Positions 27,507 to 35,146 of a DNA stretch of 64,000 nucleotides are shown here, one piece after another. The position numbers and the translations under genes were made by a program. The stretch spans positions 2,728,001 through 2,792,000 of the forward strand of contig NZ_CP022743.1 of assembly GCF_002257585.1 (NCBI RefSeq), in the 5' to 3' direction. Source of the DNA: Mucilaginibacter xinganensis (lineage in GTDB: Bacteria; Bacteroidota; Bacteroidia; Sphingobacteriales; Sphingobacteriaceae). The notes under the pieces were generated by a model. It was not told the origin of the DNA and made no database searches. It saw nothing but the letters and a program-made list of their open reading frames with translations. Numbering within the stretch: position 1 is the first letter of the stretch; each line of letters starts with the position of its first letter.

Positions 27507-27938
27507 ATGAATGTTAATTATGATGAATTAATAATGCTTGCAGGCGGGGCTTTTCTAACGGTGTTTGGCTTTGGAAAGATTAACGAACGCGGGAAGCTAA
27601 TTAAATCGGGTGTTAAGGTTGAAGGTATTGTATTTGATATAGAAACAAGCTTGGGGACGGGACCGGATACGCAATCTACCACGTATTATCCTGTAATTAG
27701 GTTTGTAACCGCTGATAAAGAATGGATAACAGAAAAATATAATATTGGCAGTAATCCTTCAGTTTACAGTGTTGGTGAAAAAGTGACAGTAATTTATGAT
27801 ATAACTGATTATAAACATTTCCTGATAGATAATACCCAAACTAAATTGTTTGGCGCTGTGCTGATAGCTGTTGGAACGCTGTTAATTTTAGGAGTAATTA
27901 TGTATTTCTTTATAAATCAATATCCGTCTTTATCATAG
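27507..27938 (+). CDS. DUF3592 domain membrane protein
   Basis: A 143-residue protein with two hydrophobic helices, about residues 8-22 and 112-135, enclosing a soluble beta-rich domain. GVKVEGIVFDIE, STTYYPVIRFVT and YSVGEKVTVIYD follow the pattern of DUF3592, whose function is unknown. The soluble part is probably periplasmic. It sits between the carboxylase and the dipeptidase genes, both rightward, with no clear promoter or operon link. Confidence 0.7.
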   Translation: MNVNYDELIMLAGGAFLTVFGFGKINERGKLIKSGVKVEGIVFDIETSLGTGPDTQSTTYYPVIRFVTADKEWITEKYNIGSNPSVYSVGEKVTVIYDITDYKHFLIDNTQTKLFGAVLIAVGTLLILGVIMYFFINQYPSLS

Positions 27939-27976
27939 CTCCTCACTGTCAATTTTATCAAAGAAGAATAATTTCC

Positions 27977-27984
27977 TATCTTTC
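27977..27984 (+). promoter_or_regulatory. possible -7 box next to the dipeptidase start
   Basis: TATCTTTC, one base off TAnnTTTG, ends 3 bases before the ATG at 27988. It suggests a nearly leaderless transcript. Confidence 0.3.
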
Positions 27985-27987
27985 CTC

Positions 27988-29163
27988 ATGAAAAAACTGC
28001 TCCTGCTTTTTGCGTTAATCGGTATAACCGGCGCCTACGCCCAAACACCGCTTCAAATCCATCAAAAAGCCATTTTAATTGATACGCATAACGATATTCT
28101 TTCAAATATCCTGATCACCAAACAGGATGTTGGCCAGCTGCAAAGCACCGGTAATTTTGATTTGGTACGGGCAAAGCAGGGCGGTTTGGACGGGCAGATC
28201 TTCTCCATTTGGTGTGGTGAGGAGTATGGTAAAGGTACCGCCTTTGCCTTAGCTAACCGCGAGATAGATTCGTTATATGCCTTAATTGCGCGCAACCCGG
28301 GTAAAATAATACTGGTCCACAACGCAAAGGAACTTGTTACAGCAGTAAAACAACAAAAAATGGCTGCAATGATAGGCGTGGAGGGCGGTCACATGATTGA
28401 GGACAGGCTGGACTACATAGATAGCCTTGCCAAACGGGGAATGAACTATTTAACCCTTACCTGGAACAACAGCACAGCATGGGCAACATCAGCCCGTGAC
28501 GAGGTTACCAAGAAAGACTCTTTAAAGCACCCCGGCTTAAGCGAATACGGCAAAAAGATAGTTAAACACCTGAACGAGCTGGGAGTAATGGTTGATGTTT
28601 CGCATGTTGGGGAGCGTACGTTTTATGATGTAATGGCAACCAGCAGCAAGCCTGTGATCGCCTCGCACAGCTGCGCTTATAGTTTGAATCCTAATCGCCG
28701 CAATATGAAGGACGCGCAGCTGAAAGCGCTGGCGAAAAACGGGGGAGTGGTTTTTGTGAATTTTTACAGTGGCTTTGTGGATAGTACCTACACCCCCAAA
28801 GTATCCGCCTTTTTACACCGGCACAAAGCAGAGCTGGATTCGCTTACCAAAGTTTACCATGACGGCGACCTGGCCAATATCAGGCTGAACGCTATTTATA
28901 AAAGCGAGTCGGACAAGATCCGCCCGCCCCTTAGTTTGCTCATTAAGCATATTGATTACATAGCTAAACTGATTGGTGTTGACCATGTTGGCATAGGCTC
29001 AGACTTTGACGGCGCAGAATCGTATCCGCTGGGTATGGACAGTGTTAGCGATTACCCAAAAATCACAGAAGAATTGCTGAAGCTGGGTTATACCGAAAAG
29101 GATGTGAACAAAATATTAGGCGGTAATTTTATCAGGGTGTTTAAGGCGAATGTTGGAAAATAG
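27988..29163 (+). CDS. membrane dipeptidase, peptidase family M19
   Basis: A 391-residue exported zinc dipeptidase with a signal peptide ending near GAYAQT. The amidohydrolase fold is marked by the zinc-binding DTHNDIL near residue 33, EGGHMIED with the bridging Glu near 132, and the later ligands in DVSHVGERTF and IASHSCAYSL. GIGSDFDG near residue 335 is also typical. M19 enzymes cleave dipeptides, including D-amino-acid and dehydropeptides, and act here in the periplasm or on the surface. The MORN-like gene follows 27 bases later and may be co-transcribed. Confidence 0.94.
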   Translation: MKKLLLLFALIGITGAYAQTPLQIHQKAILIDTHNDILSNILITKQDVGQLQSTGNFDLVRAKQGGLDGQIFSIWCGEEYGKGTAFALANREIDSLYALIARNPGKIILVHNAKELVTAVKQQKMAAMIGVEGGHMIEDRLDYIDSLAKRGMNYLTLTWNNSTAWATSARDEVTKKDSLKHPGLSEYGKKIVKHLNELGVMVDVSHVGERTFYDVMATSSKPVIASHSCAYSLNPNRRNMKDAQLKALAKNGGVVFVNFYSGFVDSTYTPKVSAFLHRHKAELDSLTKVYHDGDLANIRLNAIYKSESDKIRPPLSLLIKHIDYIAKLIGVDHVGIGSDFDGAESYPLGMDSVSDYPKITEELLKLGYTEKDVNKILGGNFIRVFKANVGK

Positions 29164-29190
29164 CTATATTAGCGCGCCAAATTATCTCAA

Positions 29191-30189
29191 TTGAAGTTAT
29201 TAATATTTGCTACGCTTTGCTTGTCGGTTGTTTTTCCTTCATTTTCACAATCGGCACATGTTATCTATCTCAAACCGGATGGATCCAAGACCACCAACGC
29301 CGATAGTGCGAACACCTACATCATGTATGAACCAACCGCAAATGATTCATTGTGGTTTATGCAGCAATTCAGTATGGATCATATAATCATGACTTCGGGA
29401 TATTATGCCGACAAAGCGATGACTATCCCTCATGGTAAGTTCACCTATTATCGGTACTCAAACGGGTTTAAACATGTTAAATATGACTTTGAAAAGCGTA
29501 AGTACGATACAACTACTTTTGATGCCGGTAATTACGTGAGTAAAACAGGCTATTTTGTAAATGGAAAACGAACAGGCAAGTGGCTGGTTTACAACGGTTA
29601 TGGCAAGCTTGATGAAGTTTGTTTTTACCGCGACGACGAGTTGTCGGGGCCTGCCCGATACTATTCAGACGATGGGAAGCAGATTTTAGAGGAAGGGTTT
29701 TTAAAGGGTAACTTAAGGGATGGAGATTGGAATTATTATTCGCCTAAGGGAGCCTTGATAGGGACTATTAGGTATTATAAGGGAGACAGGCAGGGTATAA
29801 AGTCAAGATTAAACTCGAAAACATTATCTGTAAGAAATGGTATGCCCGATTATGATTTGCCCGCTTACCTCGCAGGTGCTTTAAGAGGTAGAAAATTAAC
29901 TTATTTTAGAGACTGTTCGCCCATTTATTTAATTCGTTTAAACAAAGATGGAAAACTTACCCGGCCCGAAACCCTTCGATCAGGTTGTAACATAGAACTG
30001 GATGTTGCTATTGGCGAAATATTAATGAATGCGCCTGCGTGGGATGCTGCAACCAGGGATAGACAAGCTGTAGAGGCAACAGCTGTTATTTTTTTAAAAG
30101 TTTACTTTGATGCTGATAAAAAACCTCATGTATCGTTTCATACCAACAGTCCGGATGATAATATAATTCTGCTATCGAAAGAATTTTAA
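29191..30189 (+). CDS. exported protein with MORN-variant repeats and a TonB-C-like domain
   Basis: A 332-residue protein starting with TTG; a signal peptide (MKLLIFATLCLSVVFPSFSQ) begins there, which fixes the start. The middle has several MORN-variant repeats, for example GYFVNGKRTGKWLVYNGYG and EGFLKGNLRDGDWNYYSPKG at about 115-195. The end (LNKDGKLTRPETLRSG, then VFLKVYFD-like strands) resembles TonB C-terminal domains, as in the TonB-like proteins fused to MORN repeats in this phylum. It lacks the N-terminal membrane anchor and Pro-rich linker of true TonB, so energy transduction is doubtful. Role unknown. Confidence 0.65.
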   Translation: MKLLIFATLCLSVVFPSFSQSAHVIYLKPDGSKTTNADSANTYIMYEPTANDSLWFMQQFSMDHIIMTSGYYADKAMTIPHGKFTYYRYSNGFKHVKYDFEKRKYDTTTFDAGNYVSKTGYFVNGKRTGKWLVYNGYGKLDEVCFYRDDELSGPARYYSDDGKQILEEGFLKGNLRDGDWNYYSPKGALIGTIRYYKGDRQGIKSRLNSKTLSVRNGMPDYDLPAYLAGALRGRKLTYFRDCSPIYLIRLNKDGKLTRPETLRSGCNIELDVAIGEILMNAPAWDAATRDRQAVEATAVIFLKVYFDADKKPHVSFHTNSPDDNIILLSKEF

Positions 30190-30251
30190 ATTAGCCAAAA
30201 ACCGGCAGCTATGTTTTACCGCAGCCTGACTATTAAAGCTGCAATTTTTCT

Positions 30252-30259
30252 TAACTTTG
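30252..30259 (+). promoter_or_regulatory. trxB -7 promoter box
   Basis: TAACTTTG, an exact TAnnTTTG, lies 22 bases before the ATG at 30282. No TTG is seen at the -33 position. Confidence 0.45.
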
Positions 30260-30281
30260 AAAATCAATTTTAAAAACAAAA

Positions 30282-31238
30282 ATGTCTCAAGATATTGAAC
30301 ACGTAAAATGCCTGATCATAGGTTCAGGTCCTGCAGGTTACACTGCTGCTATTTATGCTTCACGTGCCGACTTAAAACCGGTAATGTACACCGGGTTGCT
30401 TGCCGGCGGGCAGCTTACCCAAACTACCGATGTTGAGAATTACCCCGGTTACCCTGAGGGGATTATGGGCCCCGAAATGATGGAGAACTTCCGCAAACAG
30501 GCTGAACGTCTGGGGACTGACATTCGTTTCGGATACGTAAGCTCGGTTGATTTTTCAGTATTGCCGCATAAAGTTGTGGTTGATGAGCATAAAACCATTA
30601 CTGCCGATACCGTTATTATTTCAACCGGTGCATCTGCGAAATGGCTTGGGCTTGAGTCTGAACAAAAATACAGCGGCTTCGGTGTTTCGGCATGTGCTAC
30701 CTGTGATGGTTTCTTTTTTAAAGGCGAAGATGTGGCGATTGTTGGCGCAGGCGATACCGCTGCCGAAGAAGCAACTTATTTGGCTAAATTATGCCGCAAG
30801 GTAACTATGATTGTCCGCAGGGATGAGTTCAGGGCATCAAAGGCAATGATGCACCGCGTTTTAAATACGCCTAACATCGAGATCCTTTACAATACCGAAA
30901 CAAAAGAGATAGTTGGCGACGGACAGAGTGTTACCGGCGTTACAGTGATTAATAATGTTACCAACGAGGAAACTACCTTAAAGGTATCGGGCTTTTTTGT
31001 GGCTATAGGCCATCATCCTAATACCGAAATTTTTAAAGGGTGGATTCACATGGACGAAACCGGTTACATTAAAACCACACCGGGTTCAACAACTACCAAT
31101 ATTGAAGGTGTATTTTGCTGCGGCGATGCACAGGATCATATCTACCGCCAGGCGGTAACAGCAGCTGGAAGCGGTTGTATGGCTGCTATTGATGCTGAAA
31201 GGTACCTGGCGGCTAAAGAGCACGTGGTAACGGCTTAA
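30282..31238 (+). CDS. trxB: thioredoxin-disulfide reductase TrxB
   Basis: Passes electrons from NADPH through FAD to thioredoxin. At 318 residues it has the expected bacterial low-molecular-weight form. The FAD-binding GSGPAGYTAA is at about 14-23, the redox-active CATC is at C138-C141, the NADPH site GAGDTAAEEA is near 155, and the second FAD motif VFCCGDA lies near 285. The gene has its own promoter and is followed by a repeat element and the bTHX gene. It supports cytoplasmic thiol balance and, through thioredoxin, APS and methionine-sulfoxide reduction encoded elsewhere in the window. Confidence 0.97.
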   Translation: MSQDIEHVKCLIIGSGPAGYTAAIYASRADLKPVMYTGLLAGGQLTQTTDVENYPGYPEGIMGPEMMENFRKQAERLGTDIRFGYVSSVDFSVLPHKVVVDEHKTITADTVIISTGASAKWLGLESEQKYSGFGVSACATCDGFFFKGEDVAIVGAGDTAAEEATYLAKLCRKVTMIVRRDEFRASKAMMHRVLNTPNIEILYNTETKEIVGDGQSVTGVTVINNVTNEETTLKVSGFFVAIGHHPNTEIFKGWIHMDETGYIKTTPGSTTTNIEGVFCCGDAQDHIYRQAVTAAGSGCMAAIDAERYLAAKEHVVTA

Positions 31239-31297
31239 ATTAGTGTTTAGTGGCTGGAGGTTAGAGATTAGTTGAGGGGTAGCGATTATAGGTTAAG
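31239..31297. repeat. GAGATTAGTTGA-type intergenic repeat
   Basis: The trxB-bTHX gap starts with TTAGTGGCTGGAGGTTAG and AGAGATTAGTTGA (31263-31275). The latter 13 bases recur exactly at 52113-52125 with the neighbouring GAGGTTAG. The rest of the gap is AT-rich, with no further feature seen. Confidence 0.4.
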
Positions 31298-31431
31298 TCA
31301 AAACAACGCGGCATTCATAGTTTCAGGCGCATTGAATTAAATAAAACAACTTTATCCGTTATAAAGTTATACATTGCGAAGAGCTGAAAATAAGCTTCAT
31401 AAATTAACTAACTATAATCAACAATACTATC

Positions 31432-31557
31432 ATGGGAAAAGGCGATAAAAAAACACGAAAAGGAAAAATTGCAATGGGGTCATACGGTAAAACCAGGCCA
31501 CATAACTTCAAGAAAACTACAACCGCCCCGGTTGCCGTAGCCGAAGAAAAGAAATAA
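31432..31557 (+). CDS. small ribosomal protein bTHX
   Basis: A 41-residue basic protein that is too short for most gene finders. MGKGDKKTRKGKIAMGSYGK followed by TRPH is the signature of the bTHX (Thx) family found in Bacteroidota and Thermus, where it stabilizes the head of the 30S subunit. The C terminus is Ala/Val/Glu-rich and ends in EEKK. A strong terminator follows the stop at once, so the gene is an independent unit. Confidence 0.9.
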   Translation: MGKGDKKTRKGKIAMGSYGKTRPHNFKKTTTAPVAVAEEKK

Positions 31558-31562
31558 CATCA

Positions 31563-31594
31563 AGCCATCCTGCACAAAACAGGGTGGCTTTTTC
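31563..31594 (+). terminator. terminator after bTHX
   Basis: AGCCATCCTG (31563-31572) pairs with CAGGGTGGCT (31580-31589) over 10 bp with one wobble pair, and a T-run follows to about 31594. Confidence 0.8.
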
Positions 31595-31689
31595 TTTTAA
31601 AAGCAGATTTTTTACAACCGCAAATGGATGTTTTTTTCCAAAATCTGTTATCTTCACCACCTCGTTACTAAACCAATAACTTTTGCTGT

Positions 31690-34014
31690 ATGTATAAAAA
31701 GATTTTTATATCGCTTTGTGTTTTTATGGCCTTTTTTGCCGCGTTTGCGGATGCGCAGGATACCGATCCTAACATGGGTATTATACCCGCGCCGGTGTCC
31801 CTTAAAAAATCGCCCGGTGAATTTGTGCTGAGCCAGGAAACTACTCTGCTTGCTGATAGTATAGATAACAAGGCCGTTGTTTTTTTACATGATTACCTCA
31901 AAAACAATGCAAACCTTAAAGTAAAACTTCAAGCTAATACTGGTTCAGTTACCGCAAATAGCATTGTACTTACCTCAAAAGGTGCAGATAACCTGCCTGC
32001 AGGCGGTTATACATTTACCATAACGCCGCAGCAAATAACCATAACAGGTAAAGGGGCCGGTCTTTTTTATGGCGTGCAATCATTAATTCAGCTGGTGCCT
32101 GCTGATAAGGGTGCCGTAGCCAAACTGCCATGCGTGCAGATCAATGATTATCCCCGCTTTGGTTACCGTGGTTTGATGCTGGACGTAAGCCGCCACTTTT
32201 TTTCGGTTGAGTTTGTTAAAAAATATATCGACCTGATGGCAGCCTACAAGCTGAACAACTTTCACTGGCATTTAACTGACGACCAGGGCTGGCGCATAGA
32301 AATTAAAAAATATCCGAAACTTACGCAGATCAGCAGCAGGCGGGCGCAAACAGTGATCGGTAATTATCACGACCGCACCCCGCAGCAGTTTGACAATACA
32401 CCGTATGGCGGGTATTACACCCAGGACCAGATCCGCGATGTGGTAAAATACGCATCAGACCGTTATATCAACATCGTTCCCGAAATTGAAATGCCCGGCC
32501 ACTCGGAAGCTGTTTTAGCCGCGTATCCTGAGTTAAGCTGCGATCCGTCATTAACAACCTATAAAGTAGCTGAAACCTGGGGTGTATTCCATAATATCTA
32601 TAGCCCCTCTGACAAAACTTTTAGCTTTTTGCAGGATGTTTTAACCGAAGTAATGGACCTTTTCCCCAGCAAGTTTATTCACGTAGGCGGGGATGAAGTG
32701 CCCAAGGATGCCTGGAAGAAATCGGAATTTTGCCAGAAGCTGATCAAAAAACTTGGCTTAAAAGATGATAAATCATCATCAAAAGAAGACAAACTGCAAA
32801 GCTATTTTATCCAGCGGATGGAGAAGTTTGTGAACTCAAAAGGGCGCAGTATTATTGGCTGGGACGAGATCCTGGAAGGTGGCCTTTCACCAAATGCTAC
32901 AGTAATGAGCTGGCGTGGCGAAGCGGGCGGGATAGCCGCTGCAAAGCAAAATCATAATGTAATAATGACACCCGGCAGCGCCGGCCTGTACATTGACCAT
33001 GCGCAGGGAAAAGAGAACGAACCGTTAAGCATAGGCGGGAATGAACCACTAACAAAAATATACAGTTACAACCCAACCCCGGCTGAGTTAAGCCCCGATC
33101 AGCAAAAATACATTTTAGGGGTGCAGGCCAACTTATGGACAGAGTACATCCCAACCGAAAATAAGGTTGAATATATGATATTACCAAGGATTCTGGCACT
33201 ATCAGAAGTGGCGTGGACACCTGTTGCCGGTAAAAACTATACAGATTTCGCCGATGTGCGCCTGCCCGGGCATTTGGCCTGGTTTGACAAAAATAACTTT
33301 GATTACCGTGTGCCCGCTGCTATAGGGGGTAAGGACACCATAATGTTTGGTACCCAGCTAAATGTTAATTTGAAAAGTTCTGTACAGGGCGCTAAGGTTT
33401 ACTACACCATTGATGGCTATAACCCGCGCGAAACAGACATAGAGTACACCATACCGATGAGCTATAATGTTCCGGCTGATCAGTACCGCGAATTAAAAAC
33501 CATTGTTATTACCCCATCGGGCAAACGCAGCCAAATAACCCGCGCCATAATGTATAACAAAGCGCCGCTGCCGGCAATTAACGGAAACAACACCAATAAG
33601 GGTTTGAAATACAAATTATATACCGGCGAATTTAATAGTGTAAACGATTTAAATACTGCTGCGGTTATTGATAGCGGCGTAACGGTAACGTTCAGTACAG
33701 CGGCTTTTAAGAAAAATATTAAAGGCTACGGTGTAATATATACCGGGATATTTCGTATTGATAGTGATGGCGTTTACGGCTTTTCAACGGCTTCATCAAA
33801 TGGGTCGGTGTTACTGGTTGACGACCAGCCCGTTGTTGGTAACGACGGCAAGCACGGTGTTTATGACCAGGGCGGCGCTGTGCCGTTGCTTAAAGGCTAC
33901 CATAAAATAACTATCAAATATTTTGATGCCACCGGCAACGGAAATTTAAAAGTATTTATGACCACACCGGGTAAACTGAAGGCAGAAGTAACGCCTGATA
34001 CCATGTTTAATTAA
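31690..34014 (+). CDS. beta-N-acetylhexosaminidase, GH20
   Basis: A 774-residue exported enzyme with a signal peptide ending near ADAQD. An N-terminal GH20b domain (about 30-150) precedes the catalytic barrel, which contains WHLTDDQGWRIEIKKYP and the catalytic pair D335-E336 in HVGGDEV. A chitobiase-type C-terminal domain (VQGAKVYYTIDGYNPRET, about 570-590) follows, and the last 150 residues look like a PA14-type carbohydrate-binding domain. It releases terminal GlcNAc or GalNAc from glycans by substrate-assisted catalysis. The PA14-like tail and the lipoprotein encoded 7 bases downstream suggest action on complex glycans or cell-wall material. Confidence 0.95.
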   Translation: MYKKIFISLCVFMAFFAAFADAQDTDPNMGIIPAPVSLKKSPGEFVLSQETTLLADSIDNKAVVFLHDYLKNNANLKVKLQANTGSVTANSIVLTSKGADNLPAGGYTFTITPQQITITGKGAGLFYGVQSLIQLVPADKGAVAKLPCVQINDYPRFGYRGLMLDVSRHFFSVEFVKKYIDLMAAYKLNNFHWHLTDDQGWRIEIKKYPKLTQISSRRAQTVIGNYHDRTPQQFDNTPYGGYYTQDQIRDVVKYASDRYINIVPEIEMPGHSEAVLAAYPELSCDPSLTTYKVAETWGVFHNIYSPSDKTFSFLQDVLTEVMDLFPSKFIHVGGDEVPKDAWKKSEFCQKLIKKLGLKDDKSSSKEDKLQSYFIQRMEKFVNSKGRSIIGWDEILEGGLSPNATVMSWRGEAGGIAAAKQNHNVIMTPGSAGLYIDHAQGKENEPLSIGGNEPLTKIYSYNPTPAELSPDQQKYILGVQANLWTEYIPTENKVEYMILPRILALSEVAWTPVAGKNYTDFADVRLPGHLAWFDKNNFDYRVPAAIGGKDTIMFGTQLNVNLKSSVQGAKVYYTIDGYNPRETDIEYTIPMSYNVPADQYRELKTIVITPSGKRSQITRAIMYNKAPLPAINGNNTNKGLKYKLYTGEFNSVNDLNTAAVIDSGVTVTFSTAAFKKNIKGYGVIYTGIFRIDSDGVYGFSTASSNGSVLLVDDQPVVGNDGKHGVYDQGGAVPLLKGYHKITIKYFDATGNGNLKVFMTTPGKLKAEVTPDTMFN

Positions 34015-34021
34015 TTTTGCT

Positions 34022-34780
34022 ATGATTTACAAATGCCGTTACTGCTTTTTAATGCTGCTGGTGGGCAGTATTTTAATGGTAAGTTGTTCTGAAGATAAAA
34101 AACCGGTAACTACCGCTGTGGTGCCGGTAAAACCGGTGGTGATGGCTCCGTTCAGGTTTCACAAACTGATAGAGGTTTCGCCCGGGGAAGACTATGATGT
34201 GTTAAGCTGGGGCCGCGGTTCAACTAAAACCGGTGCATTTGAGATCCTGCATTCCGACTCGTCGGCAGCAAAGTTCACGACTACTACCGGCGACCTCGAC
34301 GGCGACATTGTTGATGCCTATAACTCAGATATGGACCTCGACGGGAACCCCGAGATTCTGATCAGGGCCAAAGGGAAGGACACCATCAATTACACTAATA
34401 TTTATGCTTTTGAATTTAACAACAGCGGGGCACATAAACTTGATTTTCCGAAACTAACCCGGTCGCAAAGAGCAGGTTACCGGGGTGACGATAACTTTTA
34501 TATTAAAGACGGCAAGCTGATCCGCGAGTTCCCGATCTACGACGGTAATACCAAAGCTGCCAAAGCTACAGGCGCAAAACGGCAGTTTGAATATGGACTG
34601 CGCAATAATGAGTTCACCATAAAGCAGTTAAGTAAAGATTCGACTGATGTTAAGACGGTTCAAAAAGAACAGGCAAAAGTTTCAACATCCGGGAATAAAG
34701 AAACTACGTCTAAAAAATCTAAAAAGCATAAAGAAGAAACACATAAAAAGAAGCGCAGGCGGCACAGAAGTAATGATTAA
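34022..34780 (+). CDS. lipoprotein with PliI-like domain and strongly basic C-terminal tail
   Basis: A 252-residue lipoprotein with lipobox MVSC near residue 21. The core (about 40-210) contains DMDLDGNPEILIRAKG and RQFEYGLRNNEF. These recall the PliI family of periplasmic lysozyme inhibitors, in which a DGDGxPE segment is typical; the match is remote. The last 40 residues are almost all Lys, Arg, His, Ser and Thr (KKSKKHKEETHKKKRRRH), which suggests binding to an anionic surface such as LPS or nucleic acid. It follows the GH20 gene by 7 bases and is co-transcribed with it. Confidence 0.5.
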   Translation: MIYKCRYCFLMLLVGSILMVSCSEDKKPVTTAVVPVKPVVMAPFRFHKLIEVSPGEDYDVLSWGRGSTKTGAFEILHSDSSAAKFTTTTGDLDGDIVDAYNSDMDLDGNPEILIRAKGKDTINYTNIYAFEFNNSGAHKLDFPKLTRSQRAGYRGDDNFYIKDGKLIREFPIYDGNTKAAKATGAKRQFEYGLRNNEFTIKQLSKDSTDVKTVQKEQAKVSTSGNKETTSKKSKKHKEETHKKKRRRHRSND

Positions 34781-35113
34781 AATTGGCGATTGAGCGAAGT
34801 GATGATTGATGTGTTTTTAAGATTGATTTCTAAGGGATTTAAATGCTTTAAATCAATATCTTCTGTAGGTTGGTGATCGGGGTGGTGAAACAGGTATTGA
34901 CAAGGGTAGTGACACACTAAATAAAAACAGTAAACAAAAACTAAATAAGTAGTAGTATCAGTCGAATCCACTAAAAATTTTAGTTAAGTTATAATGGTTT
35001 GCAATCTTTGCTCAACTTGTCTGTTCATCAAAAAAAGAAAAAAGTTGCGCTTAAAAAGAAAGTATTTATTCACATTAGCCATATCAAATGGCAAATATTT
35101 TTTATATTTTTCG
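34781..35113. other. non-coding gap before the BatA-like gene
   Basis: A 333-base AT-rich stretch. Small open frames on either strand have no start signals and unconvincing composition. A weak hairpin (GATTTAAA 34836-34843 with TTTAAATC 34847-34854) may help end the upstream transcript. Nothing else was recognized. Confidence 0.5.
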
Positions 35114-35121
35114 TAAATTTG
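35114..35121 (+). promoter_or_regulatory. -7 promoter box for the BatA-like gene
   Basis: TAAATTTG is an exact TAnnTTTG, 25 bases before the ATG at 35147. A GTG at 35126 lies too close to the predicted transcript start, so the ATG is preferred. Confidence 0.45.
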
Positions 35122-35146
35122 TATAGTGCCAATCCCGCACCAGAAT

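Noticed and set aside
34960-34980. tRNA-like T-loop GTCGAATCCAC
   Set aside because: No acceptor stem, D-arm or anticodon arm can be formed around it.
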